From: JAOUEA01 sp963821925
Lineage (GTDB): Bacteria; Actinomycetota; UBA4738; HRBIN12
Direction: 5' to 3'
Assembly (NCBI GenBank): GCA_963821925.1
Contig: CAWGFO010000002.1
Span: forward strand, 372,001 to 436,000
Length of the DNA: 64,000 bases
Shown: positions 29,162 to 37,505 of the stretch, piece by piece
Numbering within the stretch: position 1 is the first letter of the stretch
Layout: each line of letters starts with the position of its first letter
Position numbers and translations under genes: made by a program
Notes under the pieces: model-generated
Databases searched by the model: none
What the model saw: only the letters and a program-made list of their open reading frames with translations
What the model was told of the DNA's origin: nothing

Positions 29162-30445
29162 GTGCTGAAGGCTTTCCTCAACGCGTTCCGGGTACCGGAC
29201 CTCCGCAACAAGATCCTCTTCACCCTGGGGATCATCGCGGTCTACCGGTTCGGCGCGCACGTGCCCGTGCCGGTCGTCGACGTGGGCATCATCCGCAGGG
29301 CGATCGAGGATCAGGGCGCCGGCGGGTTCCTGTCGATCATCAACCTGTTCTCGGGCGGCGCGCTCACGCGCATGGCCGTGTTCGGGCTCGGCATCATGCC
29401 CTACATCACGAGCTCGATCATCATGCAGCTGCTCACGGTCGTGATCCCGCGCCTGCAGGCGCTGCAGGACCAGGGCGAGATCGGCGTCAAGAAGATCAAC
29501 CAGTACACGCGCTACGTCACGGTGGTCCTGGCGCTGCTCCAGTCGACCGGCCTCGTGTTCCTGTTCCACTCCGGGCAGAGCGGGATCCCCGACATCTTCC
29601 CGGTGGGCACGTTCACCTGGCCGAACGTCGCCCTGATCGTGCTCACGCTCACCGCCGGCACCGCGATGATCATGTGGCTCGGCGAGCTGATCACCCAGCG
29701 GGGCGTCGGCAACGGCATGTCGATCCTGATCTTCACGAGCGTGATCTCGTCGCTGCCGGGCGAGGGCGGGACGATCCTGCGACAGGGCGGGGCCGGCAAG
29801 TTCGCCGTCGTGATGCTGATCGGCCTCGGGATCATCGTGGCGGTCGTGTTCATGGACCAGGGCCAGCGGCGGATCCCGATCCAGTACGCGAAGCGCGTCG
29901 TCGGTCGCCGCATGATGGGCGGCACGAGCACGTACCTGCCCCTGAAGGTCAACCAGGCCGGCGTGATCCCGATCATCTTCGCGACGTCGATCATGTACTT
30001 CCCGACGCTGATCGCGAGCGTGTACCACGCGGAGTGGTTCACGAACTTCACGAACAACTACGTCACGAACCAGCGGAGCATCGTCTACATGGCGATCCTG
30101 ACCTTGCTGATCGTGTTCTTCGCCTACTTCTACACGGCGATCCAGTTCGATCCGGTCCGCACCGCCGACCAGATCCGCAAGCAGGGCGGGTTCATCCCGG
30201 GCATCCGGCCGGGCCCGCCCACGGCGAGCTACCTGAACGACATCCTCGTGCGCATCACGCTCCCCGGCTCGCTCTTCCTCGCGGCGATCGCCCTGATCCC
30301 GTCGATCGTGTTCGCCTACTGGGCCTTCTCCCAGTTCCCGTTCGGCGGCACGTCGGTGCTGATCGCCGTCGGCGTCGCGCTGGAGACGATGAAGCAGATC
30401 GAGTCGCAGCTGCTGATGCGCCACTACGAAGGCTTCCTGAAGTAG
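29162..30445 (+). CDS. secY: Protein translocase subunit SecY
   Basis: The 427-residue channel protein of the Sec translocon has about ten hydrophobic membrane spans. It begins with MLKAFLNAFRVPDLRNKILFTL. Conserved marks are the plug/half-helix region (GGFLSIINLFSGGALTRMAVFGLGIMPYITSSIIMQLL), ITQRGVGNGMSILIF and the cytosolic loop YAKRVVGRRMMGG with STYLPLKVNQAGVIPIIFA. The C-terminus MKQIESQLLMRHYEGFLK is complete. adk follows after 7 bases. Confidence 0.97.
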   Translation: MLKAFLNAFRVPDLRNKILFTLGIIAVYRFGAHVPVPVVDVGIIRRAIEDQGAGGFLSIINLFSGGALTRMAVFGLGIMPYITSSIIMQLLTVVIPRLQALQDQGEIGVKKINQYTRYVTVVLALLQSTGLVFLFHSGQSGIPDIFPVGTFTWPNVALIVLTLTAGTAMIMWLGELITQRGVGNGMSILIFTSVISSLPGEGGTILRQGGAGKFAVVMLIGLGIIVAVVFMDQGQRRIPIQYAKRVVGRRMMGGTSTYLPLKVNQAGVIPIIFATSIMYFPTLIASVYHAEWFTNFTNNYVTNQRSIVYMAILTLLIVFFAYFYTAIQFDPVRTADQIRKQGGFIPGIRPGPPTASYLNDILVRITLPGSLFLAAIALIPSIVFAYWAFSQFPFGGTSVLIAVGVALETMKQIESQLLMRHYEGFLK

Positions 30446-30452
30446 GCCCGCG

Positions 30453-31103
30453 ATGCGTCTCGTCTTCCTCGGGCCCCCGGGCGCAGGCAAGGGAACGCAG
30501 GCGCAGCGTCTGTCCGAGCGCGTGGGCATCCCGCAGATCTCGACCGGGGACATCCTGCGCGAGCACGTGCAGGAGGGCACCCCGCTCGGCGTCAAGGCGC
30601 GAGGCTTCATGGACCGCGGCGAGTACGTGCCCGACGACGTCGTCGTCGAGATGGTGATGGATCGCCTCGACGGCTCCGACGCCGAGAAAGGCTTCATCCT
30701 CGACGGGTTCCCGAGGACCGTCCCGCAGGCCGAGGCCCTGTCGCGCGCGCTCGAACGAGCCGAGCGGCCACTCGACGCGGTGCTGATGTTCGCGATCACC
30801 GACGAGATGGCCGTCCGCCGCCTCTCGAACCGGTGGACGTGCCCGACCTGCAAGCGCACCTACAACATGGAGTTCAAGCCGCCGGCCGCCGACCAGGTCT
30901 GCGACCTCGACCAGACCGCGCTGGAGCGGCGGGCCGACGACGACGAACTCACGGTGCGGCGTCGCCTCGCCGTGTACGACGAACAGACCGAGCCGCTCGA
31001 GCGGTTCTACCAGGATCGCGGCCTGCTCAGAGAGATCGACGCGGAGGCGCGCGAGGACGATGTCACCCAGCGGATGCTCGTCGAACTGGAGGGGGTCGAA
31101 TGA
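30453..31103 (+). CDS. adk: Adenylate kinase
   Basis: This 216-residue enzyme (ATP + AMP to 2 ADP) has the P-loop GPPGAGKGT (7-15), the AMP-binding STGDILREHV and the DGFPRT motif. It is the long form with a full LID; CPTCKRTYN with a later VCDLDQ gives a Cys-Cys-Cys-Asp set that could hold zinc. The stop overlaps the map start, the usual secY-adk-map order. Confidence 0.97.
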   Translation: MRLVFLGPPGAGKGTQAQRLSERVGIPQISTGDILREHVQEGTPLGVKARGFMDRGEYVPDDVVVEMVMDRLDGSDAEKGFILDGFPRTVPQAEALSRALERAERPLDAVLMFAITDEMAVRRLSNRWTCPTCKRTYNMEFKPPAADQVCDLDQTALERRADDDELTVRRRLAVYDEQTEPLERFYQDRGLLREIDAEAREDDVTQRMLVELEGVE

Positions 31104-31873
31104 TCATCCGGAAGTCCTCGGACGAGCTGCGGAGGATGCGCCGTTCGGGCGAGATCACGGCCGAGACGATCGAGGCCGTGGTCGACGCGGTGCGCCCCGG
31201 CGTGACGACCGACGAGCTCGACGCGATCGCCGAGCGACGGATCCGCGACGCCGGGGCGGTGCCATCGTTCCTCGGCTATCGGGGCTTCACGAAGACGATC
31301 TGCGCCTCGGTGAACGACGAGATCGTGCACGGGATCCCCTCGAAGGAGCGGGTCCTGCGTGAGGGCGATCTGCTCTCCCTCGACTTCGGCGCGATCTTCG
31401 AGGGGTTCCATTCGGACTCGGCCGTGAGTCTCTTCGTCGGCGGCCAGGCCCCCTCGGAGGAGGCCGCGCGGCTCGTGAAGGTCACGGAGGCGTGCCTCGA
31501 TGCCGCGATCGCGAAGATCCAGCCCGGTGGTCGGCTCTCCGACATCGGTCATGCGATCGAATCGGTGGCCGGATCGGCCGGCTTCGGCATCGTGCGCGAG
31601 TACGGCGGCCACGGGATCGGCCGGGCGCTGCACGAGGACCCGTTCATCCAGAACTGGGGTCCCGCCGGCCGAGGGCCCGATCTTCGGCCCGGGCTCGTCG
31701 TCGCGGTCGAGCCGATGCTCACGCTGGGCGGCGAGGAGACGCGGCAGCTGTCCGACGGGTGGACCGTCGTCACGGCCGACGGGTCGCTGTCGGCGCACTT
31801 CGAGCACACGATCGCCGTCACCGAGGACGGCCCCGAGGTGCTCACCGGCCGCCGCTCGTCCGTTCCTGCGTGA
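31100..31873 (+). CDS. map: Methionine aminopeptidase, type I
   Basis: The 257-residue product has an ATG that overlaps the adk stop. It removes N-terminal Met from new proteins. The metal ligands are visible in order: SLDFGAIFEGFHSDSA (two Asp), GGHGIGRALHEDP (His), VAVEPML (Glu) and FEHTIAVTEDG (Glu). VHGIPS holds the substrate-side His. It is the final gene before a new promoter. Confidence 0.96.
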   Translation: MIIRKSSDELRRMRRSGEITAETIEAVVDAVRPGVTTDELDAIAERRIRDAGAVPSFLGYRGFTKTICASVNDEIVHGIPSKERVLREGDLLSLDFGAIFEGFHSDSAVSLFVGGQAPSEEAARLVKVTEACLDAAIAKIQPGGRLSDIGHAIESVAGSAGFGIVREYGGHGIGRALHEDPFIQNWGPAGRGPDLRPGLVVAVEPMLTLGGEETRQLSDGWTVVTADGSLSAHFEHTIAVTEDGPEVLTGRRSSVPA

Positions 31874-31899
31874 CGCATCCCACGCACGGCCCGTATACT
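31870..31899 (+). promoter_or_regulatory. Promoter of the infA-rpmJ-rpsM-rpsK-rpoA-rplQ unit
   Basis: GTGACG (31870-31875, overlapping the end of map), 18 bases and TATACT (31894-31899) make a good promoter. The leader to infA is about 75 bases and includes GAAGGAAG before the GTG. Confidence 0.6.
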
Positions 31900-31978
31900 T
31901 CCGCTTCGCCCCGCCTGGAGGCCGTTCTGCGCGCGCCTCGGCCGGGGAGAGAACCCGTTCGAAGGAAGTATCCGGAGC

Positions 31979-32197
31979 GTGCCGAAGAAAGACGCCATAG
32001 AGATCGAGGGAACGGTGATCGAGCCGTTGCCCAACGCCATGTTCCGGGTGGAGCTCGACAACGGGCACAAGGTGTTGGCCCACATCTCGGGCAAGATGCG
32101 GATGCACTACATCCGGATCCTGCCGGGTGACCGGGTCCTGGTGGAGCTGTCGCCGTACGACCTCACCCGAGGCCGTGTGGTGTATCGGTACAAGTAG
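31979..32197 (+). CDS. infA: Translation initiation factor IF-1
   Basis: The 72-residue OB-fold protein starts with GTG at 31979. The sequence KKDAIEIEGTVIEPLPNAMFRVELDNGHKVLAHISGKMR with IRILPGDRVLVELSPYDLTRGRVVYRYK is standard. It blocks the A site during initiation. rpmJ follows after 12 bases. Confidence 0.97.
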   Translation: MPKKDAIEIEGTVIEPLPNAMFRVELDNGHKVLAHISGKMRMHYIRILPGDRVLVELSPYDLTRGRVVYRYK

Positions 32198-32209
32198 GAG
32201 CAGACGAAG

Positions 32210-32323
32210 ATGAAGGTGCGTCCGTCGGTCAAGAAGATCTGCGACAAGTGCCGCGTGATCCGCCGGCGTGGGCGCATCCTGGTGATCTGCTCGAACCCGC
32301 GGCACAAGCAGCGGCAGGGCTAG
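32210..32323 (+). CDS. rpmJ: 50S ribosomal protein L36
   Basis: This 37-residue protein reads MKVRPSVKKICDKCRVIRRR and then GRILVICSNPRHKQRQG. Three Cys (CDKC and the later Cys in VICSNP) and the His in NPRHKQ form the classic zinc site. The gene is easy to miss because of its size. Its ATG at 32210 follows GGAGCAGACGAAG. Confidence 0.96.
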   Translation: MKVRPSVKKICDKCRVIRRRGRILVICSNPRHKQRQG

Positions 32324-32339
32324 AGGAAGGGATCGATCG

Positions 32340-32720
32340 GTGGCACGCATCGCAGGCGTCGACCTCCCCCGCGACAAGCGGCTGGACATCGCGCTGACCT
32401 ACATCTACGGGATCGGCACCACGAGCGCGAACCAGATCGTGGCGGGCACCGGGATCGATCCTGCCACGCGGGTCCGCGACCTCTCCGAGGACGAGGTCCT
32501 GAAGATCCGTGACTTCATCGACAAGAACCTGAAGGTCGAAGGTGACCTCCGCCGCGAGGTCGCGCAGGACATCAAGCGGAAGATCGAGATCGGGTGCTAC
32601 CAGGGCATCCGCCACCGCCGCAGCTTGCCGGTCCGAGGCCAGCGCACGCACACGAACGCGCGGACGCGCAAGGGCCCGAAGAAGACCATCGCCGGCAAGA
32701 AGAAGGCGACGAAGAAGTAA
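32340..32720 (+). CDS. rpsM: 30S ribosomal protein S13
   Basis: The 126-residue product starts with GTG at 32340 after GAGGAAGGG. It contains ARIAGVDLPRDKRLDIALTYIYGIG, the helix-turn-helix part and the C-terminal RGQRTHTNARTRKGPKKTIAGKKKATKK, which contacts P-site tRNA. Confidence 0.97.
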   Translation: MARIAGVDLPRDKRLDIALTYIYGIGTTSANQIVAGTGIDPATRVRDLSEDEVLKIRDFIDKNLKVEGDLRREVAQDIKRKIEIGCYQGIRHRRSLPVRGQRTHTNARTRKGPKKTIAGKKKATKK

Positions 32721-32736
32721 GGGAGCCCCTACACAC

Positions 32737-33129
32737 ATGGCGAAGCCCAAGGCCAAGAAGACGAAGCGCCGCGAGAAGAAGCACGTCGTGCACGGACAGG
32801 CGCACATCAAGTCGACGTTCAACAACACGATCGTCACGATCACCGACCTGCAGGGGAACACCCTCTCGTGGGCCAGCGCCGGCAACGTGGGCTTCAAGGG
32901 CTCCCGCAAGTCCACGCCGTTCGCCGCGCAGCTCGCCGCCGAGAAGGCCGCGCGCGCCGCGCAGGAGCACGGCCTGCAGAAGGTGGATGTCTACGTCAAG
33001 GGCCCCGGCTCCGGCCGTGAGACCGCGATCCGCTCGCTGGCGGCCGCCGGTCTCGAGGTCTCGGGGATCAACGACGTCACGCCGGTGCCGCACAACGGCT
33101 GCCGGCCGCGCAAGCGCCGCCGTGTCTAG
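32737..33129 (+). CDS. rpsK: 30S ribosomal protein S11
   Basis: The 130-residue product has a basic N-terminus (AKPKAKKTKRREKKHV), then GQAHIKSTFNNTIVTITDLQGN and the end GINDVTPVPHNGCRPRKRRRV, all conserved. In most bacteria rpsD would follow; here the next gene is rpoA. Confidence 0.97.
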   Translation: MAKPKAKKTKRREKKHVVHGQAHIKSTFNNTIVTITDLQGNTLSWASAGNVGFKGSRKSTPFAAQLAAEKAARAAQEHGLQKVDVYVKGPGSGRETAIRSLAAAGLEVSGINDVTPVPHNGCRPRKRRRV

Positions 33130-33225
33130 GACGCGGTAGCACCCCGAACGCCCGAGTCTGGGCGCTCGGGCAACCGACGAGGCGGGGTAGCAGTGGATGA
33201 TCCCCCGCCGAAGGAGGGAAGCACC
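33130..33225 (+). other. Gap between rpsK and rpoA with hairpin; no rpsD
   Basis: These 96 bases hold no reading frame of note. GCCCGAG (33150-33156) pairs with CTCGGGC (33165-33171). GGTAGCA occurs twice (33135-33141 and 33186-33192), on either side of the hairpin. A strong AAGGAGGG site (33211-33218) serves rpoA. The gap is too short for S4 (about 200 residues). The hairpin could be an attenuator or a processing site. Confidence 0.45.
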
Positions 33226-34155
33226 TTGTTCATCGTCGCGAGGCCTCAGATCGCTGAGGACACGATCTCGCCGACCCGCTCGAAGTTCTCGATCGAGCCG
33301 CTCGAGCCCGGATTCGGCTACACCGTCGGGAACTCGCTCCGACGCACCCTGCTGTCGTCGATCCCGGGGGCGGCCATCTCGTCCGTCCGCATCGACGGCG
33401 TGCTCCACGAGTTCTCGACGGTCCCCAAGGTCGAAGAGGACGTCACCGACATCATCTTGAACCTGAAGGAGCTCGTGGTGCGCTCCGAGCTCGAGGAGCC
33501 GACCACCGTGTACCTGAAGGCCAAGGGCCCGGCGGAAGTGACCGCCGGCGACATCGCGCCGCCCGCGGGCGTCGAGATCTTGAACCCCGAGCTCCACATC
33601 GCCACGCTCGGCAAGGGCGCGAGCCTCGAGATGGAGATGACCGTCGAGCGCGGGGTCGGCTACCGCATGGCCGACAAGAACAAGAAGCCGCGCGACCCGA
33701 TCGGCGTGATCCCGGTGGACTCGATCTTCTCGCCGGTCCGCAAAGTGAGCTACCAGGTCGAGAACACGCGCGTCGAGCAGATGACCGACCGTGACCGCCT
33801 GGTGCTCGACGTCGAGACCGACGGCTCGGTGACGCCGCGCGAGGCCGTGGCCTCGGCCGGCGGCACCCTGCTCGAGCTCGTGAACCTGTTCGCCGAGCTG
33901 GCCGACGCCGCGAGCGTGACGGTCGGCCCTGCCGAGGACGACGAGGTCCCGGGCGACTACGCGATCACGATCGAGGAGCTGAACCTGTCGGTCCGCTCCT
34001 ACAACTGCCTCAAGCGCGAGGGCATCAACGCGGTCGGCGACCTGGTGCAGAAGAGCGAGTCCGAACTGATGGACATCCGCAACTTCGGCCAGAAGTCGAT
34101 CGACGAGGTGAAGGCCAAGCTCGAGGAGCTCGGTCTCGGACTGCGGGAGGAGTAA
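33226..34155 (+). CDS. rpoA: DNA-directed RNA polymerase subunit alpha
   Basis: The product has 309 residues. The TTG at 33226 lies 7 bases after AAGGAGGG and gives the expected N-terminus (M-FIVARPQIAED); an upstream in-frame GTG at 33193 lacks a ribosome site. The N-terminal assembly domain contains FSIEPLEPGFGYTVGNSLRRTLLSSIPGAA. The C-terminal domain has the helix-hairpin-helix ELNLSVRSYNCLKREGINAVGDLVQKSE that binds UP elements and activators. rplQ follows after 4 bases. Confidence 0.97.
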   Translation: MFIVARPQIAEDTISPTRSKFSIEPLEPGFGYTVGNSLRRTLLSSIPGAAISSVRIDGVLHEFSTVPKVEEDVTDIILNLKELVVRSELEEPTTVYLKAKGPAEVTAGDIAPPAGVEILNPELHIATLGKGASLEMEMTVERGVGYRMADKNKKPRDPIGVIPVDSIFSPVRKVSYQVENTRVEQMTDRDRLVLDVETDGSVTPREAVASAGGTLLELVNLFAELADAASVTVGPAEDDEVPGDYAITIEELNLSVRSYNCLKREGINAVGDLVQKSESELMDIRNFGQKSIDEVKAKLEELGLGLREE

Positions 34156-34159
34156 ACCG

Positions 34160-34522
34160 GTGCCGACGCCCAAGAAGGGACCCCGGCTGGGTTCGAACCC
34201 GGCGCATCAGCGGCTGCTGCTGTCGGGTCTCGCGGCGCAGCTCTTCACGCACGAGGCCATCAACACCACCGAGGCCAAGGCCCGGGCGCTCCGGCCCTAC
34301 GCGGAGAAGCTGATCACGAAGGCCAAGAAGGGCGACCTCGCGGCTCGACGGGAGGTCCTCAAGGACATCCCCGACCGCGACGTGGTGGCACGGCTGTTCC
34401 ACGAGATCGGGCCGAGGTTCGCCGACCGTCAGGGCGGCTACACGCGGATCATGAAGCTCGGCCCCCGCAAGGGTGACGCCGCGCCGATGGCGCGCATCGA
34501 GCTCGTGGAACGCGGGGCGTAG
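34160..34522 (+). CDS. rplQ: 50S ribosomal protein L17
   Basis: The 120-residue product starts with GTG at 34160, with GGGAGGAG inside the end of rpoA as ribosome site. PTPKKGPRLGSNPAHQRLLLSGLAAQLFTHEAINTTEAKARALRPYAEKLIT is typical. It closes the ribosomal run and is followed by a perfect terminator. Confidence 0.97.
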   Translation: MPTPKKGPRLGSNPAHQRLLLSGLAAQLFTHEAINTTEAKARALRPYAEKLITKAKKGDLAARREVLKDIPDRDVVARLFHEIGPRFADRQGGYTRIMKLGPRKGDAAPMARIELVERGA

Positions 34523-34548
34523 GACCCCGCTCGGACATCGAACGCCAC

Positions 34549-34582
34549 GCACGAGGCCGGGGCGCGAGCCCCGGCCTCGTGC
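34549..34582 (+). terminator. Terminator after rplQ
   Basis: A perfect 15-bp stem runs from 34549-34563 (GCACGAGGCCGGGGC) to 34568-34582 with a GCGA tetraloop. It marks the end of the alpha operon; truA has its own -10 box 15 bases later. Confidence 0.8.
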
Positions 34583-34596
34583 GTTCCCGCCCCGCC

Positions 34597-34602
34597 TAGA
34601 CT
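34597..34602 (+). promoter_or_regulatory. -10 box (TAGACT), leaderless start of truA
   Basis: TAGACT is followed by TCGGCTG (7 bases) and the ATG of truA. There is no ribosome site. Confidence 0.5.
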
Positions 34603-34609
34603 TCGGCTG

Positions 34610-35368
34610 ATGGCGACGATCCGGCTGGTGCTCGCGTACGACGGAACCGGGTTCCGGGGGTGGGCGGCGCAGCGAGACCCCGAGATCCGGACGATCGAAG
34701 GGGAGCTCACGGCCGTGCTGACGGACGTGCTCGAGGAGTCCGTGAAGCTCCGTGTGGCGGGGCGCACCGATGCCGGGGTGCATGCCCGTGGCCAGGTGGC
34801 GTCGTTCCGGTCGGAGCGCGGACTCGCCCCCCGAGCGCTCCGGGCGGCGATCAACGGCCGCCTCGCACCCGAGGTCGTCTGTCTGCGGGCCGACGAGGTG
34901 CAGGCGTCGTTCGACGCCCGCTTCGCGGCGAGCGCGCGCGAGTACCGGTACCGGATCGACACGGCTGAGGTGCCCGATCCGTTCACCGCCCGATTCGTCT
35001 GGCATCGGCCGGGGCTCCTCGACGTCGCGCGGATGCGCTCGGCCGCGAGGGAACTGGTTGGGGAGCACGACTTCACGTCGTTCTGCCGTCATCCGGGACC
35101 GGGACGGGCGACCGTGCGTGACCTCCAGCGGCTCACCGTGACCTCGACCCGCGAGCGCGTCGAGCTCGGGTTCCGGGCGAACGCGTTCCTGCATCAGATG
35201 GTGCGGGCGCTCACGGGCACCCTGGTGCTGGTGGGAGACGGGAAGCTCGGGCCCGACGATGTCGCCCGGCTCCTCGCGAACCGCGGCCGGGTGGGGACAG
35301 GCAACCTCGCACCCGCGAACGGGCTCACCCTCGAGCGGGTCGTGTACGGGCGACGGACGCACCCGTGA
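34610..35368 (+). CDS. truA: tRNA pseudouridine(38-40) synthase
   Basis: This 252-residue enzyme isomerises uridines in the tRNA anticodon arm. The catalytic Asp54 lies in GRTDAGVHARGQVASF. LAYDGTGFRGWAAQ at the start and RANAFLHQMVRALTGTLVLVG near the end are conserved. Its stop overlaps the GTG of the next gene. Confidence 0.95.
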   Translation: MATIRLVLAYDGTGFRGWAAQRDPEIRTIEGELTAVLTDVLEESVKLRVAGRTDAGVHARGQVASFRSERGLAPRALRAAINGRLAPEVVCLRADEVQASFDARFAASAREYRYRIDTAEVPDPFTARFVWHRPGLLDVARMRSAARELVGEHDFTSFCRHPGPGRATVRDLQRLTVTSTRERVELGFRANAFLHQMVRALTGTLVLVGDGKLGPDDVARLLANRGRVGTGNLAPANGLTLERVVYGRRTHP

Positions 35369-36264
35369 CCACGCTCTCCGCCGACGTCCTGCGCTGGGTC
35401 GAGCGGTCGACCGGTCCGAGCGCCCGTGTCGTCGCGGTCGATGAGCTCCCGCCGTCGTCGACGGAGAAGCACCGGATCGAGCTCGGGGAAGGCGGGGGAT
35501 CGACGCGCGTGCTCGTGCTCCGCCGATACCATGACACCGAGCGGCTCGCGACGGACTTCGCGTACGTCCCCGCGAACGAGGCCGAGACGCTCCGGATCCT
35601 GGGTCCGACGGGTGTGCCCGCGCCGGCCCTGATCGCGGTGGACCTGGCGCCCGAGAGCTGCGACGTACCCGCGATCCTCGAGACCTGGGTCCCCGGGCGA
35701 TCGTCGTTCATGCCCTTCGACGGGGTCGACCTCGAGCGGTTCCTCCGGCGCCTGGCCGCCGTCTTGGTCGAGATCCATGCCGTCGGTGGCGGAGGGAGCC
35801 TGCCCGCGTACCGCCGCTACGCGGAGGACGGGGCGCCCGCGATCCCACCATGGTCGCCCAGGCCCCGGACCTGGGAGCGCGTGCTCTCGATCGTGCTGGA
35901 AGGGCCTCCGCCGGGCCGCCCACGCTTCATCCACCGCGACGTCCACGGCGGCAACGTGCTGTGGGCCGATGACGAGGTCTCGGGCGTCGTCGATTGGGCG
36001 ACGGCCTGTATCGGACCGGCGGGGATCGACCTCGCCCGGATGCGGCTGAACCTCGTGAGCGACATCGGGGCGGAGGCGGCCGACGCCTTCTCGCGGGCCT
36101 ACGTCGAGGCGGGAGGCGACGACGCGGCCCGCCACCCGTACTGGGACCTCGTGGACGTGTGCGACATGCTCACCGACCTCTCGGCACCCGCCGATGCCGG
36201 CGAGGTAGCCGCGTGGGCGCGGTTCGAGTCCTGGGCGGCGAGCGTGGCGGCCGAGCTCGGCTGA
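35365..36264 (+). CDS. Aminoglycoside phosphotransferase-fold kinase
   Basis: The 299-residue product starts with GTG at 35365 inside the truA stop. The APH/choline-kinase fold is shown by FIHRDVHGGNVLW (catalytic HxDxxxxN loop) and VVDWATACIGPAGIDLA (metal-binding Asp). The N-lobe has the Lys-poor nucleotide region RVLVLRRYHD and a LETWVPG hinge. Such proteins phosphorylate small hydroxylated molecules. Resistance cannot be inferred, since many family members act on metabolites. It is translationally coupled to truA, an unusual pairing with no obvious functional link. Confidence 0.8.
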   Translation: MTTLSADVLRWVERSTGPSARVVAVDELPPSSTEKHRIELGEGGGSTRVLVLRRYHDTERLATDFAYVPANEAETLRILGPTGVPAPALIAVDLAPESCDVPAILETWVPGRSSFMPFDGVDLERFLRRLAAVLVEIHAVGGGGSLPAYRRYAEDGAPAIPPWSPRPRTWERVLSIVLEGPPPGRPRFIHRDVHGGNVLWADDEVSGVVDWATACIGPAGIDLARMRLNLVSDIGAEAADAFSRAYVEAGGDDAARHPYWDLVDVCDMLTDLSAPADAGEVAAWARFESWAASVAAELG

Positions 36265-36290
36265 TCCCACGGACCGCACGTCGAAACGTA

Positions 36291-36319
36291 TCGACATCCA
36301 TCGATAGATGTGGCATCAT
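36291..36319 (+). promoter_or_regulatory. Candidate ArsR promoter/operator
   Basis: TCGACA (36291-36296), 17 bases and CATCAT (36314-36319) form a weak promoter. The imperfect palindrome CATCCATCGATAGATG (36295-36310), centred on ATCGAT, fills the spacer, where a bound ArsR dimer would block polymerase. A further ATCGAT-containing element follows at 36323-36328. GGAGGAGG (36346-36353) serves arsR. Confidence 0.45.
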
Positions 36320-36360
36320 GACATCGATGAACGTCGATCGAAGGTGGAGGAGGTAGCGCG

Positions 36361-36732
36361 ATGGCGACCAGAGCTGGGATCACGGAGATCCCGCTGATCG
36401 ACGCGGCGCCGGCCCTGTGCTGTGCCCCGGTCGCCGAGGCGGGGCTCACCGAGGAGGAGGCCGCCACCACGGCTCGGCTCTTCAAGGCGCTCGCCGATCC
36501 TCACCGGGTGCGCATCATGAACGTGCTGGCGACCACCGGCGACGCCGTGTGCGGTTGCGATCTCGAGGAGCCGCTGGGCCTCTCGCAGGCCACGGTGAGC
36601 TTCCACCTGAAGAAGCTGTTCGACGCCGGACTCCTCGATCGGGACAAGCGTGGGGTCTGGGTCTACTACTCGCTCAACCGCGAGGCCGCCGCCCGACTGG
36701 GCGACGTGCTCCGGTTCGACGGAAGGAGATGA
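36361..36732 (+). CDS. arsR: ArsR/SmtB-family metalloid-responsive repressor
   Basis: This 123-residue winged-helix repressor has core LFKALADPHRVRIMNVLATTGDAVCGCDLEEPLGLSQATVSFHLKKLFDAGLL. Thiolates are in two places: Cys20-Cys21 near the N-terminus and Cys64/Cys66 in VCGCDL, the position of the As(III) site in E. coli ArsR (CVCDL). Release from DNA on As(III) binding is the expected mode. It is followed by arsM with overlapping stop and ribosome site, and an operator-like palindrome lies upstream. Confidence 0.88.
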   Translation: MATRAGITEIPLIDAAPALCCAPVAEAGLTEEEAATTARLFKALADPHRVRIMNVLATTGDAVCGCDLEEPLGLSQATVSFHLKKLFDAGLLDRDKRGVWVYYSLNREAAARLGDVLRFDGRR

Positions 36733-36734
36733 CG

Positions 36735-37505
36735 ATGGAGGAGCTCAGGGAGCACGTGCGGGAGCGGTACGCGGCCGCGGCGCTGGTGGTGCGCGACGGG
36801 CGGGCGGCCGATGACCGCGGCGACGAGACGTGCTGCGGACCCGCCGGGTCGATGGGATGCGAACCGCAGGACGGGATCGGTCCGACGCTGTACGAGCTCG
36901 CCGACCGCGAGGTCCTGCCCGACGCGGCGGTGCTGGCGAGCATGGGATGCGGCAACCCCACCGCGGTGGCCGAGCTGAAGGAGGGCGAGACCGTCCTCGA
37001 CCTCGGATCGGGAGGCGGGATCGACGTGCTGCTGTCGGCCCGCCGGGTGGGGCCGACCGGCAAGGCCTACGGCCTCGACATGACCGACGAGATGCTCGCC
37101 CTCGCCCGGGACAACGCCGCCAAGGCGGGCGCCACGAACGTGGAGTTCCTGCAGGGCTACATCGAGGCGATCCCGCTGCCCGAGGCGAGCGTCGACGTCG
37201 TGATCTCGAACTGCGTGATCAACCTGTCGACGGACAAGCCGGCGGTGATCGCGGAGATCGCTCGCGTGCTGCGTCCGGGAGGACGTGTGGGCGTCAGCGA
37301 CGTCGTGGCCGACGATCACCTCTCGCCGGCGGATCGGGCCGAGCGGGGTTCGTACGTGGGATGCATCGCGGGAGCCCTGACGTTCGCCGAGTACCGCGCG
37401 TTCCTCGAGGATGCCGGCTTCGCGGCGATCGAGATCGAGGGGACGCACGAGCTCACCGACGGCATGCACGGCGCGATCGTGCGGGCGGTCAAGCCGGGGG
37501 CCTGA
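36735..37505 (+). CDS. arsM: Arsenite S-adenosylmethionine methyltransferase
   Basis: The 256-residue product starts at the ATG at 36735, which has GGAAGGAG six bases before it; the ATG at 36729 has no spacing. The methyltransferase fold shows EGETVLDLGSGGGIDVLLSARRVG and NVEFLQGYIEAIPLP. The catalytic Cys set of ArsM is complete: Cys72 (SMGCGNP), Cys160 (SNCVINLS) and Cys210 (YVGCIAG), with an extra Cys33-Cys34 pair. It methylates As(III) toward volatile or less retained species. No arsenate reductase or arsenite pump is next to it. The stop codon lies in a terminator loop. Confidence 0.92.
   Translation: MEELREHVRERYAAAALVVRDGRAADDRGDETCCGPAGSMGCEPQDGIGPTLYELADREVLPDAAVLASMGCGNPTAVAELKEGETVLDLGSGGGIDVLLSARRVGPTGKAYGLDMTDEMLALARDNAAKAGATNVEFLQGYIEAIPLPEASVDVVISNCVINLSTDKPAVIAEIARVLRPGGRVGVSDVVADDHLSPADRAERGSYVGCIAGALTFAEYRAFLEDAGFAAIEIEGTHELTDGMHGAIVRAVKPGA

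Noticed and set aside
35365..36264. Antibiotic-resistance aminoglycoside kinase
   Set aside because: Only the general APH fold is visible. The gene is coupled to truA and shows no resistance-cassette context.
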